Shown: positions 31,382-40,792 of the stretch, piece after piece | Layout: every line of letters starts with the position of its first letter | Numbering within the stretch: position 1 is the stretch's first letter | Origin: Acetobacteraceae bacterium | GTDB taxonomy: Bacteria; Pseudomonadota; Alphaproteobacteria; Acetobacterales; Acetobacteraceae | Reading direction: 5' to 3' | Length of the DNA stretch: 51,679 bases | Assembly: GCA_024280945.1 (NCBI GenBank) | Contig: JAMXLO010000020.1 | Location: 1-51,679 of the forward strand | Notes under the pieces: generated by a model | Databases searched by the model: none | The model's input: only the letters and a program-made list of their open reading frames with translations | Told to the model about the DNA's origin: nothing | Translations under genes and position numbers: made by a program

Positions 31382-32200
31382 ATGGCTGACCCTACCATTG
31401 TTCGTGCACAAGATGGCAGCACACCGCTGCTCGCACTACGGGACGTCACACTCGCCTTCGGTCCGAAGGTAATACAACAGAAACTGTCCTTCGATGTGAA
31501 CCGCGGCAGCATCTTTGCGGTCATGGGCGGGAGCGGGTGCGGCAAGAGCACCGTATTGAAGTCGATGATCGGCCTGCTACGGCCAGGCGAAGGTCAATTC
31601 CTTGTCGAGGGAGAGGATTATTGGGCGGATACTGAGCAGCGCCGCATCGAGATCGGCCGCGGCCGCTTCGGTGTACTGTTTCAGAACTCGGCGTTGTGGA
31701 GCGCCTTGACTGTTGGCGAAAACGTAGCGCTGCCTATGCAAATGTTCACGAAGCTGGACGACGTCGAGATCCGGCGGTTGTCGTTGTTGAAGTTGGCGCT
31801 GGTCGGCATGGAGCATGCTTACGATCAGCTTCCGGCTGAACTCAGCGGTGGCATGCGCAAGCGCGCCGGGCTGGCACGCGCGCTAGCGCTTGACCCCGAC
31901 ATTTTGTTCTTCGATGAACCGTCCGCCGGGCTTGACCCCATCACCTCGAGCCGGCTCGACGATTTGATCGTCAATCTACGGGATGGGCTTGGCGCCACTG
32001 TCGTCATCGTAAGCCACGAACTGCCGAGCCTCTTCGCGATTGCTGATGACGGCGTGTTTCTCAGTGCCACGTCAAAGACCTCCATCGCCCACGGCTCGCC
32101 GGTTTTTTTGCGCGATTATTGCAGCGATCCGGTGGTGCAGGACTTCATGCAGCGCCGGCACGGCAACGAAGACGGTTCTGGCAGAGGGCAACTTCGATGA
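31382..32200 (+). CDS. mlaF: MlaF-type ABC transporter ATP-binding protein
   Basis: The 272-residue cytoplasmic ATPase powers lipid transfer. Walker A is VMGGSGCGKSTVLKSMIGL, the Q loop VLFQNSALWSALTVGENVAL, the ABC signature LSGGMRKRAGLARALALDP, Walker B ILFFDEPSAGLDP, and the switch His VIVSHELPSLFAIAD. The GMRKR form of the signature is typical of Mla/Mkl ATPases. The start MADPTIVRAQ at 31382 follows the mlaE stop directly. The stop overlaps the mlaD start by four bases. Confidence 0.95.
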   Translation: MADPTIVRAQDGSTPLLALRDVTLAFGPKVIQQKLSFDVNRGSIFAVMGGSGCGKSTVLKSMIGLLRPGEGQFLVEGEDYWADTEQRRIEIGRGRFGVLFQNSALWSALTVGENVALPMQMFTKLDDVEIRRLSLLKLALVGMEHAYDQLPAELSGGMRKRAGLARALALDPDILFFDEPSAGLDPITSSRLDDLIVNLRDGLGATVVIVSHELPSLFAIADDGVFLSATSKTSIAHGSPVFLRDYCSDPVVQDFMQRRHGNEDGSGRGQLR

Positions 32201-33168
32201 ACGCGAGCCGACAGACCGCGATCGGTGCATTCGTGTTCGGCGGCCTTGTTCTGGCGCTCATGACGGTCGTGCTGTTCGGTAATTTTCGCTTGTTCAATCC
32301 CACAACGCGAGCGGCCATCATCTTCCAGGGATCAATTAGTGGCTTGACAGTAGGCGCCCCAGTAACTTTCCGAGGTGTTCGCGTCGGTGCGGTGCAGAAT
32401 ATTACATTGCAGTTCGACCAAATCTCACAGGCCGCGTTCATTCCGGTGACCGTGCAACTCGACCCCGACAGCGTGCGCGTCACCGGTGGTGAAGATGGTA
32501 GTCAGCGTATCGACCTGCAGGTCATGGTGCAGCGGGGACTGCGTGCGGAACTCATGACGCAGAGCTTCGTCACTGGCCAAGCGCAGATCAATCTCGACTT
32601 CGATCCCGGCTCGCAGGCAATTCTACATCCGAGTGTGACCCAACTGCCAGAGATTCCAACCCGCTTATCGGTCTTTCAGCGGGTTGAGGAACAACTAACT
32701 AAATTGCCGGTAGGCGACTTGGTAAAGAATGCCGATGCCACGCTCACCAGCCTTCATAACCTGCTGGATCGGTTGAACCAGCAGATCCCCGTCCTTTTCG
32801 AGGATGCCAAGACCATTTCGGCTGGCGCCAACAAGGGCCTTGATGCAGCCACCGCGGCAATTGGCGACCTGCAGAAGCGGCTCGACGAGACCCTTGGCCA
32901 CATCGATCAGCTTGCTATCAACAGCGACCAGCAAGTCACTCAACGCGGCACCGATCTCCACACACTGTTGACGACGTCGACGCAGACGATGATGCAACTT
33001 CGGGAATCGCTTGGTGATCTGCGAAGTTTGACGTCGTCGCGAGGTCAAGCACGGACCAACCTTGAAGCTACACTGCGGGACCTTGCCGCCGCTGCTGCTT
33101 CCCTGCGAGGCTTTGCGAATGACGTGGAACACAACCCACAGCTGCTCTTGACGGGCCGCCGCCCGTGA
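32197..33168 (+). CDS. mlaD: MlaD-type MCE-domain lipid-binding protein
   Basis: The 323-residue membrane-anchored periplasmic protein has one N-terminal helix (AIGAFVFGGLVLALMTVVLF), an MCE domain with ISGLTVGAPVTFRGVRVGAV and QRGLRAELMTQSFVTGQAQI, then a long helical tail with heptad-like stretches (LVKNADATLTSLHNLLDRLN to SLRGFANDVEHNPQLLLTG). MCE proteins form hexameric rings that pass phospholipid between membranes. At 323 residues it is longer than E. coli MlaD (183) because of the helical tail, more like PqiB/YebT-linked or alphaproteobacterial forms. The stop overlaps the next gene by four bases. Confidence 0.92.
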   Translation: MNASRQTAIGAFVFGGLVLALMTVVLFGNFRLFNPTTRAAIIFQGSISGLTVGAPVTFRGVRVGAVQNITLQFDQISQAAFIPVTVQLDPDSVRVTGGEDGSQRIDLQVMVQRGLRAELMTQSFVTGQAQINLDFDPGSQAILHPSVTQLPEIPTRLSVFQRVEEQLTKLPVGDLVKNADATLTSLHNLLDRLNQQIPVLFEDAKTISAGANKGLDAATAAIGDLQKRLDETLGHIDQLAINSDQQVTQRGTDLHTLLTTSTQTMMQLRESLGDLRSLTSSRGQARTNLEATLRDLAAAAASLRGFANDVEHNPQLLLTGRRP

Positions 33169-33761
33169 GGGTTTCGACGAAACACGTGCAAGCCGTTCTA
33201 CGCGCGGGGACCCTTCACGCCATGGTGCTGATGATTGCTGGCTGTGCCGCACCACGGCTGTCTCTCTACACGCTGGAATCACCAGGTGCACTCGCGGCCG
33301 AGCGACCGTTGTCGCCGCACTCAGTGGTGATCGAGGTACGACGGGTTGTCATCCCAGACGCACTCGATACGCAGGACATTGTCGTGCGCAACGGCAATCA
33401 GTTTGACCGTAGCCCAACCGGCCGATGGGCCACGCGGCTGTCGGTGGCTATCACCCATTATCTGACCGGGCAGCTCGCCGCCCGGCGTCCGGACGCGCTA
33501 GTGACGGATCAAACGCAAGTAGGGACGCCCAACGACCGTCTATACATTGCTATCAGCACCCTGGACATCACGAGGGCTGGGCAAGCTGCGCTGGAGGCGG
33601 ACTGGACAATCGTGCCACGCAATCCCTCTCTGCCAGACCGCCGCCAGCGCGGCCGCTTCACAACCCAGGGGCTGCTTGCATCAGATCACGATGTAGTGGT
33701 CCTGCTGCAAGCTTTGCTGCAGCAGCTCGCCGATGCGATTGACATCGCCAGCCTTCGTTAG
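33165..33761 (+). CDS. ABC-type transport auxiliary lipoprotein (PqiC-like)
   Basis: The 198-residue outer-membrane lipoprotein starts with GTG overlapping the mlaD stop. The lipobox is MIAGCAAP (Cys about 27), followed by LSLYTLESPG, the pattern of the PqiC/YmbA family. The middle reads VVIEVRRVVIPDALDTQDIV, and the LDRPQ-like region is VRNGNQFDRSPTGRWATRLS. PqiC-type lipoproteins serve as the outer-membrane partner of the MCE system. Last gene of the operon. Confidence 0.88.
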   Translation: MRVSTKHVQAVLRAGTLHAMVLMIAGCAAPRLSLYTLESPGALAAERPLSPHSVVIEVRRVVIPDALDTQDIVVRNGNQFDRSPTGRWATRLSVAITHYLTGQLAARRPDALVTDQTQVGTPNDRLYIAISTLDITRAGQAALEADWTIVPRNPSLPDRRQRGRFTTQGLLASDHDVVVLLQALLQQLADAIDIASLR

Positions 33762-33799
33762 CCTGAACTGGAAGCCAAAAGATTCATGCACAGCTGTTG

Positions 33800-33861
33800 G
33801 CCGAGCATGACCAACCATGGACCATCATGTCCATCGGTCTGCGCGACTGGGCGCATGGAGC
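33800..33861 (+). pseudogene. IS630 transposase C-terminal scrap
   Basis: The frame reads EHDQPWTIMSIGLRDWAHG, the usual C-terminal end of IS630-family transposases (QPWRIMSIGLRDWAH). Only about 20 residues are left. It probably belongs to the same IS type as the fragments at 5.96 and 12.1 kb. Confidence 0.6.
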
Positions 33862-34124
33862 GGCTCCAGCAGGCAAGCGACCGGGATCCAGTTGGTCACC
33901 TCGGAAAGCCTGTCCAGCGTTGACGACAATCGCGACGTCGGGGCAAAGCTCAGCCTTTCTTGACCAGTCGATCGGTGTGGCACGACCGCTGCCCCGGTGA
34001 GTGAGCGCATCGAATCAATAATCAATAGAGTCGCGGAAACTCATCCGCGCACATGTCTCATAAGATGGCACACTGCGGCGGCGAGGCTGCAGAGGACGCA
34101 CCAACGTTACGGCCAGTGCCGAGC

Positions 34125-34556
34125 CTATCGGTTGATCATCGGTCCTTGCGAGGGGACACTATTGCCGAGACTGAACATACATGCTGCGAACGCGTTGTTG
34201 TAAAGATCTTGGATGGAGGAGTTGGCATTGGTGGTGTTGCGGGCAGCCAGCGCTGTGCCGCCCAGTGCGCCGGCGGCGGCTCCAATTCCGGCGCCCTGTC
34301 CGCCCCCGATCGCGGCCCCGAGACCTGCTCCGAGAGCCGTGGTCAGCGCCGCGCCCCCAAGGCCCCGCAAATTGGCTCCTTGCGCTTGGTCCCTAACTGC
34401 CTGGTCGGCGAAGTTTCTGCATACGGCCTGATCATTCTGGAACTGCGAGAAGGACGTGTTGGGACCCGGCATGACGGGAATGGTCGGGCCCATTGGGGTC
34501 TGGGCGCAGGCTGCTAGCAGCAGTAGCCCGGCCAAGCAGGTGAACGATCGGTTCAT
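34125..34556 (-). CDS. Glycine-zipper lipoprotein
   Basis: The 143-residue product starts MNRSFTCLAGLLLLAACAQT with lipobox LAAC. Residues about 70-110 form a glycine zipper: LRGLGGAALTTALGAGLGAA, then IGGGQGAGIGAAAGALGG, a membrane-inserting or oligomerising motif. Four Cys lie outside (CRNFADQAV, AACMFSLG). AGAGGAGG precedes the start at 34556. Similar proteins occur with outer-membrane stress genes; the precise role is unknown. Confidence 0.8.
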   Translation of the reverse strand: MNRSFTCLAGLLLLAACAQTPMGPTIPVMPGPNTSFSQFQNDQAVCRNFADQAVRDQAQGANLRGLGGAALTTALGAGLGAAIGGGQGAGIGAAAGALGGTALAARNTTNANSSIQDLYNNAFAACMFSLGNSVPSQGPMINR

Positions 34557-35126
34557 GACGAACCTCCTCTGCGCGTCGTGAGGCATGACTATAATAATTT
34601 GCGCCGCCAGTTAAGGACCGTTGCCAGGAACAATCCGGATCAGCACACTTATTCATCGCTTATCCCGTCTCGCTTATTTAACTGATATTGCGGCCTCTCC
34701 TCTGTCAGTCGCCAGCTTATCTCTTAGCCAGCGTATCACAAGCGGACCCGCCAGCCTCGTCAACGAGTTGTCTCGTTGCACGGCAGGGGGCCTCTGCTCT
34801 CGCTTGCTTGTCGGGGTATCCGCCGGACACGCCGAATTGGGTAATGGCGGCTGATCACGCAAATGCGCACGGGCTTGCGGGTTCATGGCCAGGGGGAATA
34901 CGTCGTTGCACCCTCCAGCTAGCCATAATGACGCCTGTGGCCAGGTATTGCACCGCGCAATCTCCCGCCAACCTCACCTCTGGAACCAGGAGACCGTGCG
35001 CACCTCATTCGCGCAATCACCGCATGCGCTGCCCGATGATCCAGGACATCACGCCACATTGCGAACGCCCAGAGAAAATTGTCGAGCACGAGAGGATCTG
35101 GTGCCCGGGCGATGCAGGGCCACTTG
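34557..35126. other. Intergenic, no gene recognised
   Basis: About 570 bases. A plus-strand frame (34688-35164) is open but Cys/Pro/Arg-rich and unlike a real protein. Nothing recognised. Confidence 0.3.
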
Positions 35127-35495
35127 CTAGCGGACGCGGTTGCGGAACGGTGTTTGGATACTGATCCGCACCCAACTATTTGGCGGCTGCCGATTTGATG
35201 ATCTGCCAAAATCATCTTGGACATTAACCGCTGACCGGGGCACGCCGTTGCGCTGCAACTCGGTGGCGACCGTCTGAGTACGACGGCGGGTGAGATCAGA
35301 TCCATCGGGAGAACCACGGACGTCGACCGGCGCACGGGTGCGTCGCTGGGTGTCCGCCGCCTGTCGGATGGTGCGCCGCGCGGTCGTGGATAACGTGGTA
35401 CTTCGCCCAGTGAAGGACACTGTCCACGATGTGGGTTGGGCATTGGCTGGTGCGACGAGCAAGAGAAGACTAATCAGCAGCACCCAGATGCGCAT
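35127..35495 (-). CDS. Small periplasmic OmpA-like protein
   Basis: The 122-residue product has a clear signal peptide MRIWVLLISLLLLVAPANAQ. The rest resembles an OmpA C-terminal-like peptidoglycan-binding fold: TARRTIRQAADTQRRTRAPV, VDVRGSPDGSDLTRRRTQTV, ATELQRNGVPRSAVNVQDDF. The usual NxxLSxxRA motif is altered to DLTRRRTQTVATEL, so binding of peptidoglycan is uncertain. GAGGAGC precedes the start. Confidence 0.65.
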   Translation of the reverse strand: MRIWVLLISLLLLVAPANAQPTSWTVSFTGRSTTLSTTARRTIRQAADTQRRTRAPVDVRGSPDGSDLTRRRTQTVATELQRNGVPRSAVNVQDDFGRSSNRQPPNSWVRISIQTPFRNRVR

Positions 35496-35597
35496 AGAAC
35501 GCTCCTCGCCTCAGTGATTCCATTCGCAACGAGAGTTGCGCTCGCCGCATCAGCATGATTGTCGGTATCCACACGCTGCGCCAGAGCGCGAAAGAGA

Positions 35598-35623
35598 AAG
35601 CCCCTAGCCGAAACCAGGGGCTT
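35598..35623 (-). terminator. Intrinsic terminator of the 35.6-kb lipoprotein gene
   Basis: On the minus strand AAGCCCCT, loop, AGGGGCTT (8-bp perfect stem, 10-base loop) is followed by TCTCTTT, directly after the stop of the lipoprotein gene. Good fit for a factor-independent terminator. Confidence 0.8.
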
Positions 35624-35637
35624 ACACCGGAGAGTAG

Positions 35638-36036
35638 TTAAGGGATGCGACCGGTCCGAGGGAGCCGCTGGTTGACCGTTCTCCGCACCCTCGGTGCCAA
35701 ATTGAGACGGAACTCGCAGTCGCCGTAAGTGACTTCGGCCAGGAGAGCATTGCCGAACCACGGGCTGAGGATGCGCCCCTCAAGCATCCCCTGTACCTCT
35801 TCGCCTGACGGCCCCTCCCATGTACCCGACCCGGAAAGGTCGCCGCTGGCACTGACCGTGCCGGTGATTTGGCGACTAAATGGCAATGGTAGAGTAAACC
35901 GGCCATTCCACACGTCGATCCACACGTTCCGTGCTTGTGGGTAGCACTCGTTCTGGAGAGTACCGAAATATCGGTCGTCGAATGATTGGACGTCGCTACG
36001 GGTGCTGGTGCAGCCCACGAGACAGCCGAGCAGCAA
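35638..36036 (-). CDS. Hypothetical lipoprotein
   Basis: The 132-residue product starts with TTG giving MLLGCLVGCTSTRS, a short lipoprotein-like signal. The body has RYFGTLQNECYPQARNVWID, a strand-rich FTLPLPFSRQITGTVSASGD and SGTWEGPSGEEVQGMLEGRI, suggesting a small beta-barrel-like domain. The open frame continues upstream to about 36140 with no ATG, so the true start is uncertain. No family recognised. A hairpin terminator follows the stop. Confidence 0.55.
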   Translation of the reverse strand: MLLGCLVGCTSTRSDVQSFDDRYFGTLQNECYPQARNVWIDVWNGRFTLPLPFSRQITGTVSASGDLSGSGTWEGPSGEEVQGMLEGRILSPWFGNALLAEVTYGDCEFRLNLAPRVRRTVNQRLPRTGRIP

Positions 36037-36733
36037 ATACCCGGCGATAGAACCACGCCGCCGTTTTACCAGTTGCGGCGCAGTGTTCTCCTGATAGCGC
36101 GTTTTCGACTGTTGCGTGGCGCTCGTCCGGCTGACTAGCTGGAGGCACTATAGGGTTTTCGCCCGGAGGCGCCACAGGCGGGTGTGCTGACGGTATTGGT
36201 GTCCGGTTACAGGATTTGCCATCCGCTATAGCTAAAGCAGCCACCGGGCCTTTATTCACAGTGATAGTTTGCTTTACGTCGCCATCAGCATACGAGGCAC
36301 GCTGGCATCGGCATACGCCGCGCCAGAAGCCCCAGGCAGCAGGCCGACGCACTCGTGCGTGCTACCAACGCCGTCGAACACCGCGGCTATACGGGCCGCT
36401 CCATTTTGCGTCGCTCAGGATGTCCGCCAGAAATTGCGGCGCTTCTGCCGACATAAATCTTTTCAGCCCCTCGAATTTTGTGGGTCGAGCTACTTCAGCA
36501 ATGAATGTTGAAATTGGCCCATCTGATGCACCAAGCCCACTCCGCCCCGCAGCGGTGCGATTCTCGCAGCAGCTCAGCATCAACGCGCGTCACGAATTGC
36601 CTGGAAAATACGACCGACTTGGCTGACGCTGCCGATGCGTGCACCGTGAATAACAGGACGCGGCTTGCTGTTTGGAAGCGATGACATCCCTGCGTGAGCG
36701 CGATCGTGATGGTGGCCGCGCTATAGCAGATTT
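36037..36733. other. Intergenic, probably decayed
   Basis: About 700 bases with short unconvincing frames on both strands. One minus-strand frame contains ADGDVKQTITVNKGPVAALA, which looks protein-like, but no product can be assigned. Confidence 0.3.
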
Positions 36734-37012
36734 TCAGCGGCAGCTTGTCGACGGGGTGAGCGACGCCCGCATATCCGTCGGTGCGCGCTGCCGCTTCGCC
36801 TCGGCCATGGTTTGCGCGATCCGCGCATTTACTCGCTGCAAAGCGCGGACATAGACTTGCTTTTTTGCAGTTAAGCTACGTTGGCTGCTGAGTCCGTCAC
36901 CGACGCCTCTCTTGCCTCGGCGGGCAGGAGGCAGGTCTCTGATTGGGTTGCGAGCTCTATCGCGACGTGCCCGTAGGAAACGAGCAAGCAGAACCAGTTC
37001 TGGTGTGTCCAT
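36734..37012 (-). CDS. Possible small basic protein
   Basis: A 92-residue frame starting MDTPELVLLARFLRARRDRA with GGAG eight bases before the ATG. It is Arg/Lys-rich; KKQVYVRALQRVNARIAQTM would be an amphipathic helix. No family recognised. It lies in a decayed stretch, so it could be chance. Confidence 0.28.
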   Translation of the reverse strand: MDTPELVLLARFLRARRDRARNPIRDLPPARRGKRGVGDGLSSQRSLTAKKQVYVRALQRVNARIAQTMAEAKRQRAPTDMRASLTPSTSCR

Positions 37013-37442
37013 TCGGCCAACTCCGGATGGTGACTCCGCCGTATCAGATCCATTTTATCTTCCGCCAGTAATCGTCTCTCCGCGGAGATCTACATTCATT
37101 GCATGAGCCTCCCTGGCGTTGGCGGTTGTATTCGTGCAGTGACGGGGACCGGAAGCAGACCTCGTTTTCCATTACCAATTGGCAAATATCCGCGAGCTGT
37201 CCAGCCATGATCATGTCAGCGGGCACGCCACAACGTAGGAGCCACGACGGCGCGGCCCCTTGATTACCTCCCGAATATCTTTCTTATCATCGATCAGCAG
37301 GTTATTGATCGTTCGTCCGAAGCTTTGTCTCGCGGCCATCAATCGAGCAACGTGCGTTGCCGAAACTGCCGAAATTGCCCGGTAGGTCGCGATCAGCCGG
37401 CCGCATACGATCCGTCGCATCGCGTATGGAAAGCGGAGTGCA
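37013..37442. other. Intergenic upstream of the patatin gene
   Basis: About 430 bases with no recognisable gene. Promoter of the patatin/permease pair is expected near the right end. Confidence 0.3.
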
Positions 37443-38492
37443 ATGATGAGCTCGAAACGGCAAACGGACACTGTTGTGCGGCCTCAGCTGCGGATCGACT
37501 TCGCCCTGCAAGGCGGCGGTTCGCATGGCGCCTTCACCTGGGGCGTACTCGACCGACTGCTTGAGGAATCTTGGCTTTTAATCGATGGGATCTCCGGCAC
37601 CTCAGCTGGTGCCATGAACGCGGCAGTGCTGATCAGCGGTTATGCCGCCGGTGGAGCAGCCGGCGCCCGAGCCGCACTTGAGGCATTCTGGCGTCGCGTT
37701 TCACGTGCGGCGCTGCTCAGTCCGTTCCAGCGCGGGCCACTTGAAATTCTGCTCGGCCGCTGGACGCTCGACACCTCGCCCGTTTTCATCGCGATGGATT
37801 TGATGGCGCGCGTCATTTCGCCCTACTCCCTCAATCCGGCCGGCGTGAATCCGCTATGCGACGTGCTGGCCCAGAGCGTCGAGTTCACGCGGCTAGCCAA
37901 AGCGGACATAAAGTTATTCGTTACCGCAACAAACGTTCATACCGGCCGCGGGCGAGTGTTCCGCAATCCGGAGATTACGCCGGAGGTGCTGCTCGCCTCC
38001 GCCTGCCTACCGACACTGTTCCATGCCGTTGAGATCGACGGCCAGAGTTACTGGGATGGCGGCTATTCCGGCAACCCTACCATTACGCCGCTTATTCGCG
38101 AGTGCGCATCAAGGGATACGATCCTCGTGCAGATCAATCCGGTTGAACGGCCCGGCACGCCGCGCATGGCGCGCGACATCCTCAACCGACTGAACGAGGT
38201 GTCGTTCAACGCCGTTTTGCTCAAGGAGCTGCGCATGATCGCGCTGCTCCGGCGAATCGCGCCGGCGAGCGACCCCGAAGGCGCGGCCTGGGCGGGGATG
38301 CGCATTCATCGCGTCGCGGGAGACATAATGGTCGGTCTTGGTTACTCCTCCAAGCTCAACGCGGAATGGGAGTTCCTGACCATGCTGCGCGATGAGGGAC
38401 GCCGCGCGGCCGAAGCGTTCCTCTCGGCGCATTCCACCCACCTTGGAGAGCGCTCCACCTATGATCTCGACGACCTCTTGCAGGGCGTTTGA
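37443..38492 (+). CDS. Patatin-like phospholipase/acyl hydrolase
   Basis: The 349-residue protein has the patatin Ser-Asp dyad: oxyanion loop ALQGGGSHGAF at residues 21-31, nucleophile GTSAG with Ser 54, and the Asp of WDGGYSGNP (Asp 205). The C-terminal third is helical (RMARDILNRLNEVSFNAVLL). Bacterial patatins of this subgroup (alphaproteobacterial, 320-350 residues) hydrolyse acyl esters; some are linked to polyhydroxybutyrate metabolism. The stop lies four bases before the start of the GntP-type permease, so the two are an operon. A role in releasing 3-hydroxybutyrate or fatty acids that the permease carries is inference. Confidence 0.88.
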   Translation: MMSSKRQTDTVVRPQLRIDFALQGGGSHGAFTWGVLDRLLEESWLLIDGISGTSAGAMNAAVLISGYAAGGAAGARAALEAFWRRVSRAALLSPFQRGPLEILLGRWTLDTSPVFIAMDLMARVISPYSLNPAGVNPLCDVLAQSVEFTRLAKADIKLFVTATNVHTGRGRVFRNPEITPEVLLASACLPTLFHAVEIDGQSYWDGGYSGNPTITPLIRECASRDTILVQINPVERPGTPRMARDILNRLNEVSFNAVLLKELRMIALLRRIAPASDPEGAAWAGMRIHRVAGDIMVGLGYSSKLNAEWEFLTMLRDEGRRAAEAFLSAHSTHLGERSTYDLDDLLQGV

Positions 38493-38496
38493 GATT

Positions 38497-39945
38497 ATGG
38501 GGCTCGTTGGAATTCTGCTCAGTCTTGGCCTGCTGCTCGGGCTCTCGTTTCTCGGGTGGAGCGTGCTCGTGCTCGCCCCAGTCGCGGCGCTGCTGGCGGC
38601 AGCGTTCGCGAGCGAGCCGCTGCTCGCGCACTGGACCCAGACCTTCATGTCAGGCGCCGCCCAATTCCTGGCCCAATTCTTTCCGATCTTTCTGCTGGGA
38701 GCGCTGTTCGGAAAGCTGATGGACGACAGCGGCTCAGTCTCCGCTATCGCCGAGTACATGACCCGAAAGCTAGGACAGCACCGGGCGATCCTTGCGATCG
38801 TGCTCGCAGGCGCATTCGTGACCTATGGCGGGGTCAGCCTCATGGTGGCCTTCTTCGTCCTCGTGCCGATGGCGCAGGCGCTGTTCCGTGCCGCCGGCGT
38901 GCCGCTCAGACTGATGCCGGCGACGATCGTGCTCGGCACATCCACCTTCACCATGTCCGCGCTTCCCGGCACACCGGCGGTGCAGAATGCGATTCCCATG
39001 CCGTTCTTCGGCACGACGCCGTTTGCCGCGCCGGGACTTGGTATCGTCGCCTCGGTGATCATGCTTGGCTGGGGTCTCTGGTGGCTGACGCGCGCCGAGG
39101 CCGCGGCACGACGGAGGGGCGAGGGTTACAATGGGACCGTCGTCGCGATCGATGCGGTGCTAGAGGACGAATTCGTGCGCGAGCGCGCCACCACCTCGCG
39201 TGAATTCGACCCGGCCGAGATCCGGCGTGGCCGGCACGGCTCCCCGCCACCGGTTCTGTTGGCGGCGTTACCGCTGTTCATCGTTGTGGCCGTCAATCTG
39301 ACGATGTCGCTTATCGTGCTCCCTCGACTGGACGTTTCGTTCCTCGCTGAGGCGCGCTGGGGCGCAACCACACTTTCAGGCGTCGCGGGAGTCTGGTCGG
39401 TCGTCGTCGCGCTCGCAGCAGCGATCGTCGCGGTGATCCTGCTCAACTCGGCTCGGCTGCCGGCTTTGCGCCAGTCGATAGACGCAGGTGCCAATGCCTC
39501 CGTTTTGCCGGTTGTCAGCGTGGCAAGCCTAGTAGGATTTGGTGCCGTGGTTGCAGCACTGCCCGCCTTCGCCGCCGTGCGCGACTGGGTGCTCTCCATC
39601 GAAGGCGGACCACTGGTCTCTCTCGCCGTCTCGGTAAACCTTCTCGCCGCTCTCACGGGCTCAGCCTCCGGGGGCCTGACGATCGCGCTCGAGGTGCTGG
39701 GCAGGATCTATATGAACCTCGCCGCTCAGACCGGCATCGATCCCGGATTAATGCACCGCGTCGCAGTCATTGGGTCGGGCACCCTGGATACCCTGCCGCA
39801 CAACGGGGCAGTCGTGACACTCCTCGCGCTTTGCGGTTGCACGCACAGGGAGAGCTACTTCGACATCGTCATCGCAGGCATCGTGGGACCGATCATCGCA
39901 CTGTGTGTCGTCGTCGCCTTGGGGTCGGCAGTGGGATCGTTTTAG
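38497..39945 (+). CDS. GntP-family permease
   Basis: The 482-residue transporter has about 12 hydrophobic helices (LVGILLSLGLLLGLSFLGW, FFPIFLLGALFGKLM, FVTYGGVSLMVAFFVLVP, and so on) and the family motifs GTSTFTMSALPGTPAVQNA, a GxxGP-like re-entrant stretch, ALTGSASGGLTIALE and SGTLDTLPHNGAVVTLL. GntP relatives carry gluconate, 3-hydroxybutyrate or citrate with protons. The GTLDTLPHNGA motif is common in hydroxybutyrate-type members, and the linked patatin supports this, but it remains inference. The start at 38497 follows the patatin stop with four bases between. Confidence 0.85.
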   Translation: MGLVGILLSLGLLLGLSFLGWSVLVLAPVAALLAAAFASEPLLAHWTQTFMSGAAQFLAQFFPIFLLGALFGKLMDDSGSVSAIAEYMTRKLGQHRAILAIVLAGAFVTYGGVSLMVAFFVLVPMAQALFRAAGVPLRLMPATIVLGTSTFTMSALPGTPAVQNAIPMPFFGTTPFAAPGLGIVASVIMLGWGLWWLTRAEAAARRRGEGYNGTVVAIDAVLEDEFVRERATTSREFDPAEIRRGRHGSPPPVLLAALPLFIVVAVNLTMSLIVLPRLDVSFLAEARWGATTLSGVAGVWSVVVALAAAIVAVILLNSARLPALRQSIDAGANASVLPVVSVASLVGFGAVVAALPAFAAVRDWVLSIEGGPLVSLAVSVNLLAALTGSASGGLTIALEVLGRIYMNLAAQTGIDPGLMHRVAVIGSGTLDTLPHNGAVVTLLALCGCTHRESYFDIVIAGIVGPIIALCVVVALGSAVGSF

Positions 39946-40024
39946 AGAACGCATTCAACGACGATCCGGGTCGGCACAAGCGTATCCGTCCGCCGAAGAC
40001 CCTGGATCACGTACGCTTGCGGGG

Positions 40025-40605
40025 TTACGATCTGCGGGTCCACTTCCTTGCGAGGCCGTGCACGGCCTGAGTCAGTGCCTCAACATCGGTGTTGGCGGGA
40101 TCGAAGTTGCCGCCGATCCACTCCAGCCTCTCGGCAGTTCGTGATGGTTTGGATCAGCGATTGCGTCGAGGAAGTCGCGGTATCCCCAGGGGCCGCCGAC
40201 ATCCTGTGGCGGGCAGCGTCCGGCTGCTTCGATCAGGCACGGATAGGCCATGCCAGGGACTGCATCAGTGATGCGCTCGATGCGGATAGAGTGCTTCCAG
40301 CCGTCGCCGAAGTCGTAGAGGTATTTGAGCGATCTGGCGCCGACATCTTCCAGCACGTCGATGAGGCAGGTCTTGCTGGAATCGAGCGGCCCGTCGCCGA
40401 AGAGCGGATCGTGCCTGCCCCAGCCGACATCACGTGCACGGATCTCGCAGAGATGGCTGTTGGTCCAGCCCATGGCGGCCTGCAGCACAAGGTGCAAGCG
40501 ATCCAGGCGGATCGTGAGCGGCACCTCGACCCGGCGCAGGACAGCAGGTTCGACATCATCGAGCTTACATCGTGCAGGGTTTGCTCACGTAGTCCTCCGA
40601 TAGTC
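40025..40605 (-). pseudogene. Plasmid pRiA4b ORF-3-like gene, frameshifted
   Basis: The minus strand reads SKPCTM then a stop, then in another frame KLDDVEPAVLRRVEVPLTIR, LDRLHLVLQAAMGWTNSHL, and YLYDFGDGWKHSIRIERI, the core of the pRiA4b ORF-3-like family. The C terminus appears in a third frame: LEWIGGNFDPANTDVEALTQ, ending RKWTRRS. At least two frameshifts break the gene. This family is common near IS66-type and plasmid sequences; function not known. Confidence 0.75.
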
Positions 40606-40792
40606 TGCAGACAGTATTCAAAATGGTCCCGAAAAAGGACAGCTTCCGCGCATTGAGCGGTGCCATGGTGTAGTCAAGCGGAAGCAGAGGTGACTAATAG
40701 GACCGGAGAAGGCCGGCGAACCCCGGAATTACAGCGGCAGCACGTAGGTCGGGGAGCCGACCCTTATAAGACAGGCTCCCTACTCCAACGGT

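Noticed and set aside
40048-40656. 202-residue plus-strand frame
   Set aside because: Antisense to the pRiA4b ORF-3-like relic, whose family blocks are recognisable on the minus strand.
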